Shown in pieces: positions 43,750 to 50,772 of a stretch of 64,000 nucleotides of DNA. The stretch comes from Microbacterium sp. K24. GTDB lineage: Bacteria; Actinomycetota; Actinomycetes; Actinomycetales; Microbacteriaceae. Under the pieces are notes generated by a model. The model worked only from the letters and a program-made list of their open reading frames with translations, was not told where the DNA came from and did not search any database. The stretch's first letter is position 1, and each line of letters starts with the position of its first letter. Location: assembly GCF_004794465.1 (NCBI RefSeq), contig NZ_SSDJ01000156.1, positions 89,142 to 153,141 of the forward strand. Reading direction: 5' to 3'. The position numbers and the translations under genes were made by a program.

Positions 43750-44646
43750 CTATTTGAGTCCTGCCATCTTGATGTTGCCGATGATCTGGCGCTGGAAGAT
43801 CAGGAACAGGATGATCACGGGCGCCGCGGCCAGCACGGATCCGGCCATCAGCAGTCCGAGCTCGGTGCTGCGCTCGGATCGGAACGTCGCCAGGTACTGC
43901 TGCAGCACGAACCGCTCGGGCGAGGTGATCGTCAGAATCGGCCACACGTACGAGTTCCAATACGCGAGGAACGCCGTGATGCCCATGACGACGAAGGGCG
44001 GCTTCGACAGCGGCAGGAAGATGCGCACGAAGATGCCGAACCGACCGCAGCCGTCGAGCATCGCCGCCTCTTCGAGGCTCTTCGGGATGTTCAGATAGAA
44101 CTGCCGGATGAAGAACACCATCCCGGCGCTGGCGAGCCCGGGGATCACCAGCACGGCGAGGGTGTCGAGCATGGACAGGCGGGTGACGACGATGAAGCTC
44201 GTGAGCAGGATGGTCATGCCGGGGATGAACATCGTGGTGATGACGATCGCCCAGATCGTGCCCTTGAAGCGGAAGTCCAGTCGCGCGAACGCGTAGGCGG
44301 CCAGCGAGTTGACCGCGAGGCTCCCGACGGTGAACAGCACGGCGCCCATGAAGGTCCACACCAGCGTCTGCAGGAAGGTCGGGTCCGCGAGGATCTGTGC
44401 GTAGTTCTGCCACAGCCACACCTCGGGGAAGAACTGGAACGGCGTCTCGACGACCTCGGTCTTCGACTTGAAGCCGGCGATCACCATCCACGCGAGGGGG
44501 AACAGCGAGGCGACGACGAACAGGGCGCCGAGGATCACCTTGCCGAGGACGATCAGCCAGCCGCCGGCGGTGCGCGGCGCCTTGCGCTGCGTACGCGGCT
44601 CCTTGCCGGCGAGGACGATGCGGGTGGTCTCCTGCATGACGGCCAT
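43750..44646 (-). CDS. Carbohydrate ABC transporter permease (MalG-like)
   Basis: A 298-residue inner-membrane permease with six predicted TM helices. The ATPase-contacting EAA loop is EEAAMLDGCGRFGIFVRIFL (about 193-212), and the protein ends in the typical NIKMAGLK. ATG 44646 lies one base after the preceding permease gene. It pairs with the 44648 permease and the 45649 binding protein. No ATPase is encoded nearby, so a shared MsmK-type subunit encoded elsewhere must energise it. Probable substrate: D-arabino-oligosaccharides (inference). Confidence 0.92.
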   Translation of the reverse strand: MAVMQETTRIVLAGKEPRTQRKAPRTAGGWLIVLGKVILGALFVVASLFPLAWMVIAGFKSKTEVVETPFQFFPEVWLWQNYAQILADPTFLQTLVWTFMGAVLFTVGSLAVNSLAAYAFARLDFRFKGTIWAIVITTMFIPGMTILLTSFIVVTRLSMLDTLAVLVIPGLASAGMVFFIRQFYLNIPKSLEEAAMLDGCGRFGIFVRIFLPLSKPPFVVMGITAFLAYWNSYVWPILTITSPERFVLQQYLATFRSERSTELGLLMAGSVLAAAPVIILFLIFQRQIIGNIKMAGLK

Positions 44647-44647
44647 C

Positions 44648-45574
44648 TCAGTCCACCAGCCTCTCGGAGTTGACGAACTTGAACACGAGAGCCGAGATGG
44701 TTCCCAGCACCACGAACAGCAGCAGCGCGGCCGCGATCGAGTAGCCGACGTTCACGTCGTTGCGGAAGTGGTTGAAGATGAAGAGGTTCGGCAGGGTCGT
44801 CGAGTCAAGCGGACCACCCTGCGTCATCACGAGCGGGAGCTCGAACTGCTGGATCGCGGCGACGAACCCCGTGATCAGCAGGTAGAGCATCACGTTCTTC
44901 ATCTGGGGAATCGTGATGTAGGCCGTCTTCTGCCCCCAGTTGGCGCCCTCCATCGCGGCGGCCTCGTAGTACTCGGTGGGGATGTCGACCATCGCGGCGA
45001 CCATGATCAGCGACGTGAGCCCCATGCCCAGCCAGATGGCGGGGACGGCGACCGCGAGCAGCGCCCACTTCGGGTCGCCGATCCACGCGATCGGCTCGAT
45101 GCCGAAGACCGCGAGGAACGCGTTCAGCAGGCCGCCGGAGTAGTTGTAGATCAGCACGAAGATGATCGACGTGATGACGGCGGAGATGATGGTCGGGATG
45201 TAGATGCTGACCTTCAGCAGGCTCGCGGCCCGCCGCGACACCGCGACCACGAGGCTGGCGAACAGGAAGGCCAGGATCAGCATCGGCGGCACGGTCATCA
45301 GCACGAAGAGGAAGCCGCGCCCGATCGTGGCGATGAACAGCGGATCCTTCAGCACATTGGCGTAGTTGCGGATGCCGACGAACTCAGGATCCTTGTAGAA
45401 GCTCCAGTCCTGGAACGACAGGAATCCGGCGTAGATGGCCGGCCAGATCACGAAGATCCCCAGCAGCACCACCAGCGGCACCAGGAACCAGTAGGCGGTC
45501 TTGTTGTCGCGGTACTTGTACCGATTCTGCCGTTGCCGGGCTTCCCGGCGTTCCTGCACAGCCTGACTGGCCAT
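44648..45574 (-). CDS. Carbohydrate ABC transporter permease (MalF-like)
   Basis: A 308-residue permease with six TM helices. Features are the N-terminal AYWFLVPLVVLLGIFVIWPA and the EAA loop YYEAAAMEGANWGQKTAYIT (about 196-215). It forms the heterodimeric channel with the 43750 product. It is separated from the binding-protein gene by a 73-base gap with a stable hairpin, which probably sets binding-protein excess over permease. Confidence 0.92.
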   Translation of the reverse strand: MASQAVQERREARQRQNRYKYRDNKTAYWFLVPLVVLLGIFVIWPAIYAGFLSFQDWSFYKDPEFVGIRNYANVLKDPLFIATIGRGFLFVLMTVPPMLILAFLFASLVVAVSRRAASLLKVSIYIPTIISAVITSIIFVLIYNYSGGLLNAFLAVFGIEPIAWIGDPKWALLAVAVPAIWLGMGLTSLIMVAAMVDIPTEYYEAAAMEGANWGQKTAYITIPQMKNVMLYLLITGFVAAIQQFELPLVMTQGGPLDSTTLPNLFIFNHFRNDVNVGYSIAAALLLFVVLGTISALVFKFVNSERLVD

Positions 45575-45602
45575 ATCTACCTCGTCGCGATCTCAGGGCG
45601 AA

Positions 45603-45640
45603 GCTGTTCGGGGACCGGGAGCCCCCGGCCCCCGAACAGC
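45603..45640 (-). terminator. Hairpin between arabinan binding-protein and permease genes
   Basis: GCTGTTCGGGG (45603-45613) and CCCCGAACAGC (45630-45640) form a perfect 11-bp stem, with CCGGG/CCCGG pairing possible inside the loop. Its position just after the binding-protein stop is classic for a partial terminator or 3' stabiliser that raises binding-protein dosage. Confidence 0.6.
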
Positions 45641-45648
45641 GAGCGATG

Positions 45649-47016
45649 TCAGTTCTTGGGTGCCTTGTCGGGCAGCCCGTCACGGTCGATGACCGTCTGG
45701 ATCGCGGCATTCGCCGTATTGATCGCGTCGTCCACCGACGCGGACCCCTTCATCACGGACTCCATCGCGGTGCCGACGGCGAGGTTCACATCCCACGGGT
45801 AGAGCGAACCCGCGATGGCCTCGGGGGCGATGTCGTCGACGATGATGCTCGACCACGGGGCGTCTGCGGCCTCCTGGCTGGCGGCGACGGCATCCTGCAC
45901 CGACTGGCGCACGGGAACCTTCGTGAACTGGGTGTCGACGAAGAACGGCACGAGGTTCTCGGGGTCGCCGGCGATCGACCACTCGAGGAACTTCCCCGCG
46001 GCCTCCGCGTTCTTGCTCTTGGCGTCGACCACCCAGGTGAAGTTGCCCATGGTCGTGGCCGTGCGGCCGTCGGCGTCGGGCGAGTTCGGGAACGCGCCGA
46101 CGCCGGTCTTGGCGAGCAGGTCGGGGTAGTCCGAGCCGATCTCGGACATCATCCACGAACCGGAGACCTTGAAGGCGACCTTCTGCTGACCGAAGTCCTC
46201 ACCGGCGACATACGCGGCGAGCGGCTGCTTGGGCATGTAGCCCTTGTCCCACAGCACCTTGTACTGCTCCATCAGCGAGCGGTAGCCGTCATCGTCGATG
46301 CTCGGTGCCGTCCAGTCGTCTTTCAGAGCGAGGTGGCCGCTGAAGTTCCACTGCTGGCCGACCGTCGACCAGGCGAACGTCACGGCATCCTGCGCCGGCG
46401 AGATGCAGTACTGGCCGTCGGCGAGCGTCGGCTGGATCTTCGCGCACGCGGCGAGCAGGTCGTCCCAGGTCTCGGGAGCGGCGGAGGACTCGACGCCCGC
46501 GGCGTCGAGCATGTCGGTGTTCCAGAACAGCACGGTCTGCGGCTCGAGCAGCAGCGGGTAGGCGTAGTGCGTCCCGTCGACCTCGGAGATCGACGTCGCG
46601 TTGTCCAGGATCTCGCCGATGGCCTCCTTCGAGACGATCGAGTCGAGCTCGTGCACCGAGCCGGCGTTGACCAGGTCGAGCAGGTTGGCGGAGCTCGTGT
46701 AGACGTCGGGGGCCTTGCCCGCGGCCTGTGCGGCCTTCATCTTCTGGTCCCACGCGTCGGCGGGGACCTCGGTGTCGACGACCTTGATCTCATCCTGCGA
46801 CTTGTTGAACTCCTTGACGATGTTGGCGTACCACTCGTTCTCGACGGGGGTGAAGCTGCGGTGCCAGAACTGGATGGTCGTGACGCCGTCTTCGCCGCCG
46901 TCTCCTCCGGCCGTTCCGCCGGGGGTGCCTGCGCCGCACGCGGCGAGCAGGGTGCCGACCGTCAGCGCGCCGAGAGCGGCGATCGCTGTCCGTCGGGTGC
47001 GGGTGGTGATTCTCAT
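45649..47016 (-). CDS. ABC transporter substrate-binding lipoprotein
   Basis: A 455-residue family-1 sugar-binding protein. A lipoprotein signal is present (ALGALTVGTLLAACGAG; lipobox LAAC, Cys near 27). The mature part has TIQFWHRSFTPVENEWYANI, EIKVVDTEVPADAWDQKMKA and GSWMMSEIGSDYP, typical of the cluster B oligosaccharide binders. It is first in the operon with two permeases and the Tat-exported GH183. The operator at 47105 lies 89 bases upstream of the ATG. It probably binds D-arabinan fragments. Confidence 0.92.
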   Translation of the reverse strand: MRITTRTRRTAIAALGALTVGTLLAACGAGTPGGTAGGDGGEDGVTTIQFWHRSFTPVENEWYANIVKEFNKSQDEIKVVDTEVPADAWDQKMKAAQAAGKAPDVYTSSANLLDLVNAGSVHELDSIVSKEAIGEILDNATSISEVDGTHYAYPLLLEPQTVLFWNTDMLDAAGVESSAAPETWDDLLAACAKIQPTLADGQYCISPAQDAVTFAWSTVGQQWNFSGHLALKDDWTAPSIDDDGYRSLMEQYKVLWDKGYMPKQPLAAYVAGEDFGQQKVAFKVSGSWMMSEIGSDYPDLLAKTGVGAFPNSPDADGRTATTMGNFTWVVDAKSKNAEAAGKFLEWSIAGDPENLVPFFVDTQFTKVPVRQSVQDAVAASQEAADAPWSSIIVDDIAPEAIAGSLYPWDVNLAVGTAMESVMKGSASVDDAINTANAAIQTVIDRDGLPDKAPKN

Positions 47017-47104
47017 GGTTCCTCCTCAGGGAACAGACTCCACGTCGAGTCGCTGCTGTGCAGGCCGATCGATCCTCAGTGACCGGGTATGCGCCAGAGT
47101 AGGC

Positions 47105-47116
47105 GAAATCGATTTC
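47105..47116. promoter_or_regulatory. LacI operator 3 (binding-protein operon promoter)
   Basis: A perfect GAAATCGATTTC palindrome, 89 bases before the binding-protein ATG and within the 130-base gap to the GH183 lipoprotein gene. Same core as at 36787 and 48323. Confidence 0.75.
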
Positions 47117-47146
47117 ATGCGCAAGGGAAATCGGCCCTCCGATATC

Positions 47147-48307
47147 TCAGTCGGCCCGTTCCAGGTCGGCCGAGAACCAGAAGACGTTGTACGGATCCCA
47201 GAGCGAGAGGGTGAAGTGGATGCGCCGGCCGTCCTCCGTGACGTAGCGCGGATTCAGGTACGGAGAATACAGTCCCGGGTACTCCGATCCGGGCACGAGT
47301 TCGAGCGGATCCCCCCACGGACCCCAGGGCGTGATGCCCTCCCGGATGTACGCGCTCCCGGCATCCGAATACGTCATGACCCAGCGCTCGAGGTACGTCG
47401 ACCACATCACGGAGAGCTCGCCGATCGTGCCCTCGACGATCGTCTCGGCGTCGGTCATGTCGTCGCTCCAGCGCGGCTCGTGGCCTTCCAGACCGGCGAA
47501 GTAGGAGTACGACGCCTGATCCTCGACGGCCCCTTCGGTCGCCCGGACGCGCATCAGCTGCACGCCGCCGAACCGGCCGGAAGGGATGGACCAGAAGTAG
47601 ATCCAGTCCTCTCCGCCGTCGGTGACCTGCGCCGTCGCGAACTGGATAAAGTTCGAGTCTCCGGGCCATTCGACGCCGTCGACGGGCGCCCAGCTCTTTC
47701 CGCCGTCGCGCGAGACGATGAGTGCCGAGTGGTTCGCATCCCAGGCGCCGGGCTCGCCCCAGAACTTCACCGACATGTACGACACGTAGATCGTCTCGCC
47801 GATCGCGAAGCCGTACGTCGGGATCTTCGTGACCTCGCCACCCGCCCCGTTCGCGTCGTGATCGCCCTCGACGAGCGCGGCGGCGAGACCGATGTCATCC
47901 TCCACCCACCCCTCGAAGTCGATGCCGTCGGTCGGGTCGTCGTCGGTGGTCCAGGCGGCGACGTTCGACCGCCAGAAGCCGCCCTGGCCGCCGATCGACT
48001 CGGGATCCCGTTCGCCGAACGTGTCGCCGAAGAGGAAGAACGTCTTGTCCCCCACGTTCACCATCGACCCGAGATCGGTACCGGCGACCGAGACGGATGC
48101 CGTGTCGTTCATCGCATCGGGACCGGTGAGCTGCGCGATCTCGGTGAGGTCGGTGACGCCCTCCAGCACGAACGGCTTGTCGGGATTCGGGTCCACGTTC
48201 GGAGCGCCTCCGCCCGCGCAGCCGGCCAGTGCGACCGACAGGATGACGGATGCCGCGACGGTGGCGCGACGGAACGGGGCTCGGCTTCGACCTCTGCGAC
48301 GGTGCAT
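47147..48307 (-). CDS. GH183 (DUF4185) lipoprotein
   Basis: A 386-residue surface lipoprotein. The lipobox VALAGC places Cys30 at the mature N-terminus. The DUF4185 domain has AGTDLG with D78 and FLFGDTFGER with D95, then GGFWRSNVAAWTTDDD and VSYMSVKFWGEPGAWDANHS, close to the 39637 protein (YLGFMSVKQWGPPGMWDTNY), so these two are nearer each other than to the Tat-exported paralogue. No binding module. It sits 16 bases downstream of operator 4. A membrane-tethered endo-D-arabinanase next to the transporter fits. Confidence 0.83.
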   Translation of the reverse strand: MHRRRGRSRAPFRRATVAASVILSVALAGCAGGGAPNVDPNPDKPFVLEGVTDLTEIAQLTGPDAMNDTASVSVAGTDLGSMVNVGDKTFFLFGDTFGERDPESIGGQGGFWRSNVAAWTTDDDPTDGIDFEGWVEDDIGLAAALVEGDHDANGAGGEVTKIPTYGFAIGETIYVSYMSVKFWGEPGAWDANHSALIVSRDGGKSWAPVDGVEWPGDSNFIQFATAQVTDGGEDWIYFWSIPSGRFGGVQLMRVRATEGAVEDQASYSYFAGLEGHEPRWSDDMTDAETIVEGTIGELSVMWSTYLERWVMTYSDAGSAYIREGITPWGPWGDPLELVPGSEYPGLYSPYLNPRYVTEDGRRIHFTLSLWDPYNVFWFSADLERAD

Positions 48308-48322
48308 GGTCCTGAATCTAGC

Positions 48323-48334
48323 GAAATCGATTTC
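48323..48334. promoter_or_regulatory. LacI operator 4 (GH183 lipoprotein/unknown protein divergent promoter)
   Basis: A perfect GAAATCGATTTC palindrome centred in the 47-base gap between divergent ATGs at 48307 and 48355, 15 and 20 bases from the two starts. One repressor dimer here would control both genes. Confidence 0.75.
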
Positions 48335-48354
48335 AGAGCACTAGTGTCTTCGGC

Positions 48355-49284
48355 ATGCCTCTCTCCTCCGAAACCCGGTGGCTGCGGCCCTCCGGCGCTC
48401 CCGACGACGAGCCCCGCTGGGGTCACGTCGACGGCATCCAGATCGGCATCCCGCCGATCCCCGGCCCTGGTGGCCTTCTCCGCGTCTTCACGCCCTACCT
48501 GGACCACCCACGCGAGCGGCTGATCAACTTCATCGCCGTCGAACCGATCCCTCAGGGTGAGACCCAGCGGGGATTCTCCGAGCTCGAACCGAGTTCGCTC
48601 GACCCGGGCGAGCGCGGCAAGCGCTTCTGGTCCGCCGATGACGCGCAGGCGGCCGAGCACGGCGGGGATGCCCCGGCCCGCGGCGTCACCGAGGTCGTCG
48701 ACGGAGTGGAGACGCTGACGGTGTGGATCGGCGTCGAGCGCTTCGACAGCGGCGCGGACGTCCGCGTGCGCGTGCGGTTCTTCGCCGATCGCCCGCACGA
48801 GGTCGAGGTCGCGGGCTTCGCGAATGCGGCATCCGTGCCTCTGTCGCACCTGATCCTCACCGCGACGATGGGCAACTGGGCACGACTGCGCCGGTTGCAC
48901 CTCGCCGATCGCATCGTGACTGCGGGTGAACTCTGGCCGGACTTCTCCGGCACGGCCTTCGCCGAGCACGCCCGGTTCCCGCTGGCCGAGCTCTCCCGCG
49001 AGGGTGATGCGGCGATCGTGAGCGCGACCGGCGATGAGGAGGACCCCTGGTCGGTCGAGTACGCCGCCGACACCGCCGAGCACTGGCGGTTCCTCGGCCG
49101 TCGCGCGGTGCAGACATGGCGGGTCGATGACCCGCACCCCGAGCTCGAGGCTGTCGTCAACGCCCGCTGGTCGTACTGGGCGAGCGCCTCGGAGATCCCC
49201 GGCGGCCCTGCCTACGAGAACTTCGAGATCATCGAGCCGTTCCGCCAGGGCGCGGCGTTCCGGTTCTCGGTCGCGGAGATCTGA
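48355..49284 (+). CDS. Unrecognised 309-residue protein of the D-arabinan regulon
   Basis: Cytoplasmic by appearance (no signal or TM). It is beta-strand-rich with many aromatic and acidic residues: WGHVDGIQIGIPPIPGPGG (about 22-40), LLRVFTPYLDHPRERLINFI, RGFSELEPSSLDPGERGKRF, then SHLILTATMGNWARLRRLHL and ENFEIIEPFRQGAAFRFSV near the end. I do not recognise the family. A similar N-terminal pattern occurs in hypothetical proteins of polysaccharide-degrading bacteria, but no activity is known to me. The shared operator with a GH183 gene argues for a role in D-arabinan use: a new hydrolase, a mutarotase-like protein or a sugar-binding protein. Confidence 0.7.
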   Translation: MPLSSETRWLRPSGAPDDEPRWGHVDGIQIGIPPIPGPGGLLRVFTPYLDHPRERLINFIAVEPIPQGETQRGFSELEPSSLDPGERGKRFWSADDAQAAEHGGDAPARGVTEVVDGVETLTVWIGVERFDSGADVRVRVRFFADRPHEVEVAGFANAASVPLSHLILTATMGNWARLRRLHLADRIVTAGELWPDFSGTAFAEHARFPLAELSREGDAAIVSATGDEEDPWSVEYAADTAEHWRFLGRRAVQTWRVDDPHPELEAVVNARWSYWASASEIPGGPAYENFEIIEPFRQGAAFRFSVAEI

Positions 49285-49325
49285 GGCCAGCCTTGCACAA
49301 CGGCACCCTTTGGCATAGAGCGCGA

Positions 49326-49343
49326 TGTGGCATCGATCCCATA
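49326..49343. promoter_or_regulatory. LacI-type operator of the second sugar cluster, site A (GH1)
   Basis: TGTGGCATCGATCCCATA, 19 bases upstream of the GH1 ATG. It matches TGTGGCATCGTTACCACA (56880) at 15 of 18 positions. An in-frame GTG at 49327 falls inside this site and is therefore an unlikely start. Confidence 0.62.
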
Positions 49344-49362
49344 TCTGCGCCAAACTGAGAGC

Positions 49363-50769
49363 ATGCCCTCCTTCCCCGCTGATTTCCTCTGGGGCGCAGC
49401 CACCAGCGCGTACCAGATCGAAGGATCACCGGATGCCGACGGCCGCGGTCGCTCGATCTGGGACACATTCACCGAACGGCCCGGGGCGATCGAGAGTGGG
49501 GGCGATGCGCGCATCGCCTGCGATTCCTACCACCGGTGGCAAGAGGACCTCGACATCCTCTCCGAGGTCGGGATGAAGGCCTACCGCTTCTCCCTCGCGT
49601 GGTCGCGCATCATGCCCGATGGGCGAGGCCGCGTGAACCCCCGCGGCCTCGACCACTACGAGCGCCTGATCGACGAGCTCCGTCGGCGCGATATCGCGCC
49701 CATCGTCACCCTGAACCACTGGGACATGCCCGAGGCTCTCATGGCCGACGGAGGCTGGATCGGGCGCAGCAGTGTCGACGCGTTCGTCGAGTATGCCGTC
49801 GCGGCATCCGAACGCCTCGGCGACAGGGTCGACTGGTGGATCACGCAGAACGAGCCGTGGATCATCCAGCTGCTCGGTTACCAGCTCGGCCTGCACGCTC
49901 CCGGCATCCGTGATCTGCGCGGCGCCGTGACCGCCGGGCATCACGTGCTCCTCGCCCACGGGCGGGCTGCCGACGCCATGCGCCCGTTCACCAGGGGACG
50001 CATCGGGGTCGCGCTCAACCTGCTCCCCTGCGTGCCGGCCACCGACAGCCAGGAAGACGCCGATGCCGCCTGGGGATCGGACGGCTACGTCAACCGCTGG
50101 TTCCTCGACCCGCTGCTCCGGAACGGGTATCCCGACGACATGCGGGCGCACTGGGAGCGGGCGACGGGAGGCCCACTCGACGACGTCATCCGCCCGGGAG
50201 ACGAGGCTGCGATCTCGGGCCGCAGCGACTTCCTCGGCATCAACTTCTACACGCACCGGGTGATGGCGGCGGCCGCCCCCGGGCCCGACCGACCGTTCCC
50301 GTGGCAGGTAGTGGGATCCACGGGCGAGGTCGAGCGCACCGACGAGGGCACCGAGATCGTGCCGGACGCATTCCGAGACCTGCTCATCCGCGTCCACCGC
50401 GACTATCCCGGGGTGCCTCTGATCGTCACCGAGAACGGCGCGATCTTCGGTGACTCGCCGACGCACGATGGCGAGGTCCATGACGTGCGGCGGACTCGCT
50501 ACCTGCGCTCGCACGTGGCGGCGATGGCGGAGGCGCTCGATGCCGGGGTGCCACTGCGGGGCTACATGCACTGGTCGCTGCTCGACAACTTCGAGTGGGC
50601 GCTGGGCTACCGTCCGCGCTTCGGCCTCGTGTACGTCGACTTCCGCACCGGCGAGCGCATCATCAAGGACAGCGCCAGGGACTACGCGCGCATCGTGCGC
50701 GACGGCGGGATCGTGGCGGGTGCAGACGTCCGGGCCTCGCAGGTCGACAGCCTCGGCGCGTTCGGCTGA
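49363..50769 (+). CDS. GH1 family beta-glucosidase/glycosidase
   Basis: A 468-residue (beta/alpha)8 retaining glycosidase. Family features are FLWGAATSAYQIEGSPDADG (8-27), the acid/base Glu in WITQNEPWIIQ (TxNEP), NFYTHRVMAA and the nucleophile Glu in LIVTENGAIF. The C-terminal YMHWSLLDNFEWALGYRPRF is the substrate-binding signature. No signal peptide; cytoplasmic. It probably hydrolyses imported beta-gluco or beta-manno/fuco oligosaccharides. Convergent with the GH38-like gene and sharing its operator type with the transporter. Confidence 0.93.
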   Translation: MPSFPADFLWGAATSAYQIEGSPDADGRGRSIWDTFTERPGAIESGGDARIACDSYHRWQEDLDILSEVGMKAYRFSLAWSRIMPDGRGRVNPRGLDHYERLIDELRRRDIAPIVTLNHWDMPEALMADGGWIGRSSVDAFVEYAVAASERLGDRVDWWITQNEPWIIQLLGYQLGLHAPGIRDLRGAVTAGHHVLLAHGRAADAMRPFTRGRIGVALNLLPCVPATDSQEDADAAWGSDGYVNRWFLDPLLRNGYPDDMRAHWERATGGPLDDVIRPGDEAAISGRSDFLGINFYTHRVMAAAAPGPDRPFPWQVVGSTGEVERTDEGTEIVPDAFRDLLIRVHRDYPGVPLIVTENGAIFGDSPTHDGEVHDVRRTRYLRSHVAAMAEALDAGVPLRGYMHWSLLDNFEWALGYRPRFGLVYVDFRTGERIIKDSARDYARIVRDGGIVAGADVRASQVDSLGAFG

Positions 50770-50772
50770 CGG

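Noticed and set aside
49327..49362. Upstream GTG start for the GH1 gene
   Set aside because: The GTG lies inside the TGTGGCATCGATCCCATA operator and has no ribosome site. ATG 49363 begins exactly at the conserved FP.DFLWG region of GH1 enzymes.
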